This document shows, piece by piece, positions 1-5,654 of a DNA stretch of 7,710 bases (the first letter of the stretch is position 1; each line of letters starts with the position of its first letter). The notes beneath the pieces were generated by a model that saw only the letters and a program-made list of their open reading frames with translations, searched no databases and was not told the DNA's origin. The DNA comes from Rickettsiales bacterium (GTDB lineage: Bacteria > Pseudomonadota > Alphaproteobacteria > Rickettsiales > UBA1997), in NCBI GenBank assembly GCA_028040005.1, contig JAOFKK010000045.1, forward strand, positions 1 through 7,710, written 5' to 3'. A program made the translations under genes and the position numbers.

Positions 1-735
1 ATGCATGGCTTTAAAAATATCTTTTATTTTAACCCAATACCAGCTATTTTTGTGACCTGCAACATCCATCATTAGCACAGAATCATATTTTTTGTTATAG
101 GCAACTAATGGCGAAATATGACCCCCTGTTGTGAGGCCAATTTTTTTACCATTAAAATTTAGTAATAAATATCTCTTTTTATCAGATGTGATTTTTTTGA
201 CCTTTTCTCTAAAGAAATTTAGTTCTTGTATTGAGTTATTTTTGACATGATATTTTTGAACATCAAGATTGTAAGTTTTTAAAATATTTTGTAATTGTTT
301 TAAAGTTAATCCTGGATCGATATTTTCTTTTTTATCATTAATATTGCTCATATTAATTATATCCTTATCTTTGATTATATCAGTTTGTTCATTAAGAAAT
401 GTTAATTGTGAATATGATTTAAAAGGAATTATTCCGCCACCAAATATCTCTGGCTTTTTAACTTCTAATTTTGCTTGGCTTGAAATATCTTTATTGGCAT
501 TAATTGTATTTAATATAATAACTGAGCTGGCTATACCACAATATAATGGATTAATTTGCGGTTGAAAGAAGGGTGATAATTCATAAAAATCTTGCTTATA
601 ATCAGATTTATCAAGCATTTTAATAGATTCTTTTGAATTCCATTTTATAGTTTCTGTTTGGTGAATATTATCTTTGGTAAAAGAGCATGATGCTAAAATA
701 ATAATAAATAGGGTGATTAAAATATTGTTCCTCAT
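1..735 (-). CDS. Phytochelatin synthase family lipoprotein (C-terminus cut by window edge)
   Basis: A papain-like cysteine peptidase/transpeptidase of the phytochelatin synthase family (PF05023). These enzymes remove glycine from glutathione and, in eukaryotes, transfer gamma-Glu-Cys to make phytochelatins. Bacterial short forms mainly hydrolyse. The frame is open for 245 codons from the ATG at 735 and leaves the window without a stop. Residues 1-17 are a lipoprotein signal with lipobox LASC (Cys17, then Ser18), so the product is probably membrane-anchored and exported. The nucleophile is Cys66 in NPLYCGIAS. His206 is in GGHISPLVAY and Asp224 in LMMDVAGHK. The His-Asp spacing of 18 equals that of the plant and cyanobacterial enzymes as I recall them. 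The Cys-His interval (140) is about 30 longer than in those enzymes, with the likely insert near residues 112-140. The usual DVARFKYPP stretch reads DVAGHKNSW, so the Arg is missing. The ATG overlaps the stop of the LptC-like gene as ATGA. The family call is firm; the substrate is unknown. Confidence 0.88.
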   Translation of the reverse strand, partial: MRNNILITLFIIILASCSFTKDNIHQTETIKWNSKESIKMLDKSDYKQDFYELSPFFQPQINPLYCGIASSVIILNTINANKDISSQAKLEVKKPEIFGGGIIPFKSYSQLTFLNEQTDIIKDKDIINMSNINDKKENIDPGLTLKQLQNILKTYNLDVQKYHVKNNSIQELNFFREKVKKITSDKKRYLLLNFNGKKIGLTTGGHISPLVAYNKKYDSVLMMDVAGHKNSWYWVKIKDIFKAMH

Positions 736-1136
736 CTTTTTTTGCTGTAAAATTCTAATTCTGGTTTACCGGTAAATATAATAATATTGCCATTATTTGT
801 AATATTTAATTCTTCAGAAATAATATTCCCACTATCACTATTGGCAATAACATCATTAACTATTACATTGCCATTTTCATAATATTTTGCTGATTTACCC
901 TTAATGTCATAAAAATTACCATTTTCATATTCAAAGCGAATTTTTGGATTAGACATTAATTTATTGCTAGATTTTTTATCGATATTTTTATATTTGATAA
1001 TATTTACCACGCTATTATTACTATCAAAAATATAAAATAAAAATACCGAGCTTGATAATATTAAAAATGTAATACAAAATCTAAATATTATAAGGGTATT
1101 TTTTTTATTTTTTTTGATTTGGGTGATATTTTTCAT
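732..1136 (-). CDS. Short LptC-like membrane-anchored LPS-export protein
   Basis: A 134-residue protein with a basic N-terminus (residues 1-12, rich in Lys), one hydrophobic segment (about 14-37), and a beta-rich tail (about 62-134). The tail holds NPKIRFEYENG, DIKGKSAKYYENG and ELNITNNGNIIIFTGKPEL. This is the layout and pattern of LptC (PF06835). LptC is the bitopic inner-membrane subunit that takes LPS from LptB2FG and hands it to periplasmic LptA through a beta-jellyroll. It is shorter than E. coli LptC (191 aa), so it may be a minimal form. Its ATG directly abuts the TAA of the PBP1A gene, and its TGA overlaps the next start by three bases, so translation is probably coupled in both directions. 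No lptA or lptB follows, as would be common; a phytochelatin-synthase-like gene follows instead. The similarity is in pattern rather than strong motifs, so another single-pass beta-rich protein cannot be excluded. Confidence 0.6.
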   Translation of the reverse strand: MKNITQIKKNKKNTLIIFRFCITFLILSSSVFLFYIFDSNNSVVNIIKYKNIDKKSSNKLMSNPKIRFEYENGNFYDIKGKSAKYYENGNVIVNDVIANSDSGNIISEELNITNNGNIIIFTGKPELEFYSKKR

Positions 1137-3560
1137 TTAATATAAGTTCATTTCATTATCATTACTTACATTATTATCTTTATTTAATATTTCGTCACCT
1201 TCTTTAAAAGCTTCAAATATTATATCTTTTTTTTCTGTTAATGGTCCGGTTGCAGATCCGGTATTTTTATCAATTTTTATAAATTTAATATTTTTTGGTA
1301 TCGGAAATGGCTTAGCAGGCTCATTTTTTAAAGCGCGATACATAAATTTAACAAAAATTGGGAGAGCAATTGATGATCCAGTTTCTTTTTCACCTAATGT
1401 CGCCGGATTATCAAAGCCAGCATAAACTCCAACAACTAAATCTGGTGAAAAACCAACAAACCATGAGTCAAAAGAGCTATTTGTTGTTCCGGTTTTGCCA
1501 GCAAGGTTCTTTTTAAGCCATTTTGCTTTAATACCAGTGCCTCTTTCTACAACACCTCTTAAGATAGAAATCATTTGATAAGCAACTTCCGGTGAGGTAA
1601 TTTGTTTACGATCATCTGTTAATTTGGGGAAGGGAATTTTTTGGTCTAGTTTAATTTCTTCATTAAATTGGCAATTATCGCATATTCTATTGTCTCTTTT
1701 ATAGATTGTTTTGCCGTGACGATCTTGTATTTTTTCAATCAAATTTGGCTTAACTTCCTTACCGCCAGAAGCTATTGTAGAATAGGCGGATGCCAATTTA
1801 ATTAAGTTAGTTTCTGTTGATCCTAGAACTAGTGAGTAAATTGGCTTAGGATTGTCATTAATGCCAAATTTTGTTATAGTATCAGCAATTTTATCTATTC
1901 CGACCTCACTTGCTAATCTAACAGTTGTAACATTAATTGATTTTTCTAACCCTTTTCTTAAAGGTACTGGTCCATAGAATTTTCCAGAATAATTTTTGGG
2001 TCTATATGGTGGAATTTCTTCACCTTGATCAAGGATAATTTCTTCATCCATTATAATACTAGCTGGGCTAAAACCATTTTCTAAGGCTGTTAAATAGCCA
2101 AAAGTTTTAAGAATTGATCCGGGCTGTCTTTTGGCCTGAAATACACGATTAAATTGATTAAGAGCATCAATATAACCGCCCATCATAGCTAAAACATTGC
2201 CATTATGAGGGTTCATAGCGATTAAGCCACCATTAATTGTTGGGATTTGTTGTAATATAAATCTTCCTTCTTCCTTATGCTGCTCCACCAAAACAACATC
2301 TCCTTTTTTAAAAATGTCGGACATTGCTGTAATATCGGGCCCCGTTTCATTGATTTTAATATATTTTTTAGCCCAAAGACTATCTTCTAATAATATTTGA
2401 CCTTGATTTTCTTCTTCATTTTCAAAGGCAATATCAACTTTATTTGTTCTAACATTGATAATGACTGCTTTTTTCCAATTATCGCGATATAATATTGGGC
2501 GTTCATTGCCCTGATTATCAGTTGCAACTATTTTAAATTCTTGTAATTTTTGCCTCCATTTGTCATTAAGGTCTATACTAGTAAGGGCGCCACGATAACC
2601 ATGTCTTTTATCATATTCTTCAAAACCTTTGGCAATGGAATAGGCTGCAATTTCTTGTAATTTTGGATCTAATGTTGTTCTAACAACTATGCCATTTTCA
2701 AAGACATTATCAGAGCCATACATATTGGTTAATTCTTTCTTTAAAAGGTCAGAAAAGCCATGAGCTTTGGTTTTTTTAATATTGGCTTTATTTAAGATAA
2801 CGTCACTTTCTTTAGCTTTTCTTGCATTAATGCCATTAATGTAATTTTCATCTAACATCCTATCAATTACCCAATCTCTTCTTGCTCTAGCCTTTTTTTT
2901 ATTTTTATAAGGGTCTAATTTTGATGGCGCCTTAGGTAATGCTGCAAGCAATGCTGCCTCTTCAATTGTTAAATCATTGATAGATTTATTAAAGTAAGTC
3001 TGAGCAGCAGCAACAATACCGTAAGATCCGGAGCCAAGATAAATTTGATTAAGATATAATTCCAGAACTTCTTCCTTGGTAAAATATTTACTCATTCTTA
3101 TGGCTAAGATTGCCTCTTTTACCTTTCTTTCTAAACTTCTTTCATTAGATAATAAAAAATTCTTAACAACTTGCTGTGTAATGGTTGAGGCACCGCCAGA
3201 AATTTGACCGCTTTGCGATACAGAAATAACATTATCAATAGCAGCGCGAGCAATTGCGACAATATCAATGCCAGAATGATTATAAAAATTACTATCCTCA
3301 GCTGAAATAAAGGCGTTGATAATTCTTTTTGGGATAATTTCAATAGGTACAAAGATTCTTTTTTCTTTAGAATATTCCTCCATTAAGCTACCATCACGAG
3401 CATATATTCTGGTAGTAATGGCTGGATAGTAAGATTTTAATTGTTCATGATCAGGAAGGTCTTTATTATATTTTTGAAAAATATAAATAATGGTAGATAT
3501 AATGGAGATAAATCCTATAAAACCTAAGATGAATAATATTTTGAAAAGTTTTTTTATCAT
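1137..3560 (-). CDS. mrcA: Penicillin-binding protein 1A (bifunctional transglycosylase/transpeptidase)
   Basis: A class A penicillin-binding protein of 807 residues. It polymerises lipid II into glycan strands and cross-links the peptides on the periplasmic side of the inner membrane. An uncleaved membrane anchor spans about residues 7-28. The GT51 glycosyltransferase domain (about 50-230) shows catalytic Glu88 in SAEDSNFYNH, then GGASTITQQ (122-130), the second acidic site around Glu149, and LYLNQIYLG. An OB-like region lies about 320-435. The transpeptidase domain (about 440-740) has all three active-site motifs: Ser482-x-x-Lys485 in QPGSILKTF, Ser541-Ile-Asn543, and Lys689-Thr-Gly in GKTGTT. 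A CxxC pair (Cys627, Cys630) lies between the SxN and KTG motifs, as in alphaproteobacterial PBP1A proteins I recall. The length is normal for the family and no key residue is missing. Its ATG abuts the TAA of the YajG-like gene, and its TAA abuts the next ATG. The symbol could equally be ponA. Confidence 0.96.
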   Translation of the reverse strand: MIKKLFKILFILGFIGFISIISTIIYIFQKYNKDLPDHEQLKSYYPAITTRIYARDGSLMEEYSKEKRIFVPIEIIPKRIINAFISAEDSNFYNHSGIDIVAIARAAIDNVISVSQSGQISGGASTITQQVVKNFLLSNERSLERKVKEAILAIRMSKYFTKEEVLELYLNQIYLGSGSYGIVAAAQTYFNKSINDLTIEEAALLAALPKAPSKLDPYKNKKKARARRDWVIDRMLDENYINGINARKAKESDVILNKANIKKTKAHGFSDLLKKELTNMYGSDNVFENGIVVRTTLDPKLQEIAAYSIAKGFEEYDKRHGYRGALTSIDLNDKWRQKLQEFKIVATDNQGNERPILYRDNWKKAVIINVRTNKVDIAFENEEENQGQILLEDSLWAKKYIKINETGPDITAMSDIFKKGDVVLVEQHKEEGRFILQQIPTINGGLIAMNPHNGNVLAMMGGYIDALNQFNRVFQAKRQPGSILKTFGYLTALENGFSPASIIMDEEIILDQGEEIPPYRPKNYSGKFYGPVPLRKGLEKSINVTTVRLASEVGIDKIADTITKFGINDNPKPIYSLVLGSTETNLIKLASAYSTIASGGKEVKPNLIEKIQDRHGKTIYKRDNRICDNCQFNEEIKLDQKIPFPKLTDDRKQITSPEVAYQMISILRGVVERGTGIKAKWLKKNLAGKTGTTNSSFDSWFVGFSPDLVVGVYAGFDNPATLGEKETGSSIALPIFVKFMYRALKNEPAKPFPIPKNIKFIKIDKNTGSATGPLTEKKDIIFEAFKEGDEILNKDNNVSNDNEMNLY

Positions 3561-4211
3561 TTAGCCCTGTAACATTAAAATTAATTTTTTATTATTTAAG
3601 ATCGAAATTATAGCATCACGAATTAATTCGTTAATTTCTTCCTTATCTTCTTCTAGAGATATTTTCCAGAATTCTTCATCCTCAATGGTAATTTCATATA
3701 ATTTTTCATAGAGTCCTGATTTTACGCGTAACTTTAAATAGCCTTTACTTTCGGTAAAAAAGCCATCCTCTTTTGTAATATAGGATAGATCTTCTAAAAT
3801 AATAGTTAAGATTCGATCATAATTATCGCCAACTATTTTAAAGCCCTTATCACGCAATCCTTTTGATAATTCTGTTCTTAAAATTGGCATTATATTTTGA
3901 TTAAGTGCCAAATAGGTCATCTCATCCTTATTATATTTTTTATAGCCAATAACCTCATCAAGATAAATCATTTTACCATCTTCAAGATAGATAATTTTAT
4001 CTTTTTGATATTTTTCTAAACCCTTAATTTTAAATTTATTTTTACGATCATCAATGATTAAAATATTGATTTTACGATCAAAAACATCCCATATTTTTTC
4101 TGTCTTGGTAATTGATGATTGAATATTAGGATTAAGGGCGATAATTTCAACCTTGCTTTTGCCACAAGCAGTTAAGAAAAATGTTAAAATGACAATTAAT
4201 ATGATCTTCAT
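3561..4211 (-). CDS. YajG-like lipoprotein
   Basis: A 216-residue lipoprotein. The signal peptide ends at lipobox LTAC (Cys16) after a hydrophobic run that starts MKIILIVILTFF. The mature part begins with a Pro/Asn segment (ALNPNIQ). A central region about residues 45-95 has several short beta-like stretches. The C-terminal half (about 100-216) reads LRTELSKGLRDKGFKIV, then RILTIILEDLSYI, and later IRDAIISILNN. This resembles the YajG family (PF03923) as I remember it: a helix carrying L..-L...G(Y/F).(I/V), a beta strand ending in L, and a terminal helix with D.I..IL. The function of YajG is not firmly established; the gene is often near envelope or peptidoglycan genes. Here it sits immediately before PBP1A with no gap (TAAATG), and its ATG overlaps the stop of hscB by one base. 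The lipoprotein call is strong; the family call is moderate. Confidence 0.65.
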   Translation of the reverse strand: MKIILIVILTFFLTACGKSKVEIIALNPNIQSSITKTEKIWDVFDRKINILIIDDRKNKFKIKGLEKYQKDKIIYLEDGKMIYLDEVIGYKKYNKDEMTYLALNQNIMPILRTELSKGLRDKGFKIVGDNYDRILTIILEDLSYITKEDGFFTESKGYLKLRVKSGLYEKLYEITIEDEEFWKISLEEDKEEINELIRDAIISILNNKKLILMLQG

Positions 4212-4663
4212 TAAATGTTACTTAGATATTTTAATAAAATAATTTTTTTACTAGCTTCAAGAATCAAATTTTGATTAGTTAATTTGATGATCTCCTGATA
4301 AAGATTATTTTTGCGTTTTTCGAGATCTTGCTTGATTATTTTAATTTTATTTAAATCAGATCCTTCTAAATCTTCTTTAATTTCCATAATCTCCATTAAT
4401 AGCATATTATCAGGACCGATAGAATCAATAAAAATATTATTTATTTCTAATAAATGGATAGCTCTTTTAAGTGGATCTTGCAGAATTTCATAGGCATTAT
4501 TAATATTGCTGCTTTGTGTTTTAGAATTTTCTTGCTCCTTTATTGATTTATTGATTAATAAATCAGGATGAAATTGCAATTGTAAATCTAGGTATTTTTC
4601 TTCTAATTTTTTAGGACAAAGATCTAAATTTGGTGTAATATCAAATATTTTAAAATAATTCAT
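4211..4663 (-). CDS. hscB: Fe-S cluster co-chaperone HscB (J-domain protein)
   Basis: A 150-residue J-domain protein that would deliver the IscU scaffold to the Hsp70 HscA and stimulate its ATPase during Fe-S cluster transfer in the cytosol. The N-terminal J domain (about residues 1-72) has the HPD tripeptide at His32-Pro33-Asp34 in LQFHPDLL, followed by helix IV with NNAYEILQDPLKRA, typical of HscB. The C-terminal domain (about 80-150, PF07743) begins with LLMEIMEIKEDLE, matching the LMEQMELREELE-type signature of HscB, which separates it from DnaJ and DjlA. It is slightly shorter than E. coli HscB (171 aa). It is the first gene of the minus-strand string. Its stop overlaps the start of the YajG-like gene by one base (TAATG). 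The usual neighbours iscU, hscA and fdx are not in the window; they could be elsewhere in the genome. No clear Shine-Dalgarno sequence precedes the ATG. Confidence 0.88.
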   Translation of the reverse strand: MNYFKIFDITPNLDLCPKKLEEKYLDLQLQFHPDLLINKSIKEQENSKTQSSNINNAYEILQDPLKRAIHLLEINNIFIDSIGPDNMLLMEIMEIKEDLEGSDLNKIKIIKQDLEKRKNNLYQEIIKLTNQNLILEASKKIILLKYLSNI

Positions 4664-4757
4664 TTTATTTTAGTTTTCCGATAGGTTATTGTGATTTAAA
4701 TTTGTTTTCATTGCTGTTTTTGGTGGTTAATTTATCAAAAGGGCTGCCCCTGAAAAT

Positions 4758-5585
4758 TCAATAATTTTTCACCAATTTAGCAAAATCTTCCAATCTTAAA
4801 TTCTCGGCTCTTAAGTCATTTTTAATACCTGCTTTTTCAAGCCATAATAAAACATTATTTGATAATGGATTAAGGCTAGATCTTAGCATTTTTCTTCTTT
4901 GATTAAAAGCTGTTTCTGTTATTTTTTCAAGTAATTTTAGATCAATATCAAAAATAGGTTTTGATCTTGGTTTAATTGCCACTAAGCCAGACTCAACTTT
5001 GGGAGCGGGGGTAAAGTTTTTTGCCCCAATATCAAATAAATATGAGCTTTGGCATAAAAAATTAACCATTACCGCCATACGACCATATTTTTTACTATTA
5101 TTTTGCGCCACAATCCTGTGGCAAACTTCCTTTTGAAACATTAAAATCATTAAATCAATTTTTTGATAATGATCAAGTAATAAAAACAGAATTTTAGTCG
5201 CAATATTATAGGGTAAATTGGAGATTATTTTATAATTTTTATCAAAAATTTCTGTTAGGTTAATTGTTAAAAAATCCCCCTCAATAATGGTGATTTTAGT
5301 ATCAATTTTGTCAGAAAAATACTCCTTTAATTCCTGTAAAAGGGCAATACAGCGATTATCCTTTTCAATAATAGTTAGGCTTTTAGGATTTTGTTTTAAG
5401 ATTGAAAAAGTTAAAGAGCCAGCACCAGAGCCAATTTCAATAATATGATCATCCTTAGTAATTTTGGCATTAGAGACAATTTTGCCAGTTAAATTTAGAT
5501 CAAAAATAAAATTTTGACCTAAGGATTTTTTGGCAAAAATACCATATTTTTTTGCTAAATCTTTAATTTTAATATTTTCTATCAT
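4758..5585 (-). CDS. rsmA: 16S rRNA (adenine1518-N6/adenine1519-N6)-dimethyltransferase RsmA/KsgA
   Basis: It dimethylates two adjacent adenines in the 3'-terminal hairpin of 16S rRNA using S-adenosylmethionine, a late checkpoint in 30S assembly; its loss gives kasugamycin resistance. Numbering is from the ATG at 5585 (275 aa). Visible motifs are the N-terminal KKSLGQNFIFD (GQNF 23-26), SAM-binding motif I EIGSGAGSL (50-58), the acidic ribose-binding Glu74 in IIEKD, Asp104 in EGDF, and the catalytic NLPY (123-126). Further on are FTPAPKVES (191-199) and FNQRRKML in the C-terminal helical domain. An upstream in-frame TTG at 5639 would add 18 residues. I reject it because the family starts close to GQNF and because a promoter-like pair places the transcript start near 5604, downstream of that TTG. 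The gene is followed after 94 bases by hscB in the same direction. Confidence 0.95.
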   Translation of the reverse strand: MIENIKIKDLAKKYGIFAKKSLGQNFIFDLNLTGKIVSNAKITKDDHIIEIGSGAGSLTFSILKQNPKSLTIIEKDNRCIALLQELKEYFSDKIDTKITIIEGDFLTINLTEIFDKNYKIISNLPYNIATKILFLLLDHYQKIDLMILMFQKEVCHRIVAQNNSKKYGRMAVMVNFLCQSSYLFDIGAKNFTPAPKVESGLVAIKPRSKPIFDIDLKLLEKITETAFNQRRKMLRSSLNPLSNNVLLWLEKAGIKNDLRAENLRLEDFAKLVKNY

Positions 5586-5591
5586 TTTTAC

Positions 5592-5620
5592 TTTACTTGA
5601 GTAGGTTTTTATGATATAAT
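5592..5620 (+). promoter_or_regulatory. Candidate sigma70 promoter for the rightward coiled-coil gene
   Basis: On the plus strand TTTACT (5592-5597, 4 of 6 consensus bases) is followed after 17 bases by a perfect TATAAT (5615-5620). Transcription would start near 5627, about 28 bases before the GTG at 5655. The -10 box overlaps the -10 of the leftward rsmA promoter by two bases, so the two polymerases could not both occupy the site. Confidence 0.5.
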
Positions 5621-5639
5621 ATTCTAATATTTGATGCAA
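5611..5639 (-). promoter_or_regulatory. Candidate sigma70 promoter for rsmA
   Basis: On the minus strand a -35-like TTGCAT (5639-5634, 3 of 6 consensus bases) is followed after exactly 17 bases by TATCAT (5616-5611, 5 of 6). Transcription would start near 5604, leaving a leader of about 18 bases before the rsmA ATG at 5585. In DNA this AT-rich, -10-like boxes arise by chance, so the position and spacing carry most of the weight. Confidence 0.45.
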
Positions 5640-5654
5640 CTTAATTAATTTATT

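Noticed and set aside
344..565. Plus-strand open frame of 73 codons
   Set aside because: It lies antisense to the phytochelatin-synthase-like gene, whose catalytic motifs are clear in the other strand.
3131..3352. Minus-strand open frame of 73 codons inside PBP1A
   Set aside because: It is out of frame within the conserved GT51 domain and has no family features.
4311..4493. Plus-strand open frame of 60 codons
   Set aside because: It is antisense to hscB and low in complexity (Ile/Ser-rich), as expected of a shadow frame.
4670..4711. 13-codon open frame before hscB (possible leader peptide)
   Set aside because: It has no Shine-Dalgarno, no regulatory codon run and no attenuator-like hairpin; chance is sufficient.
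4736..4752. Hairpin AGGG-GCAG-CCCT followed by TTTT after rsmA on the minus strand
   Set aside because: A four-base-pair stem is too weak to call a terminator; read-through into hscB remains possible.
5586..5639. 18-residue N-terminal extension of RsmA from a TTG at 5639
   Set aside because: The family starts close to the GQNF motif, and a promoter-like pair covers this segment, so it is probably untranscribed. The ATG at 5585 is preferred.
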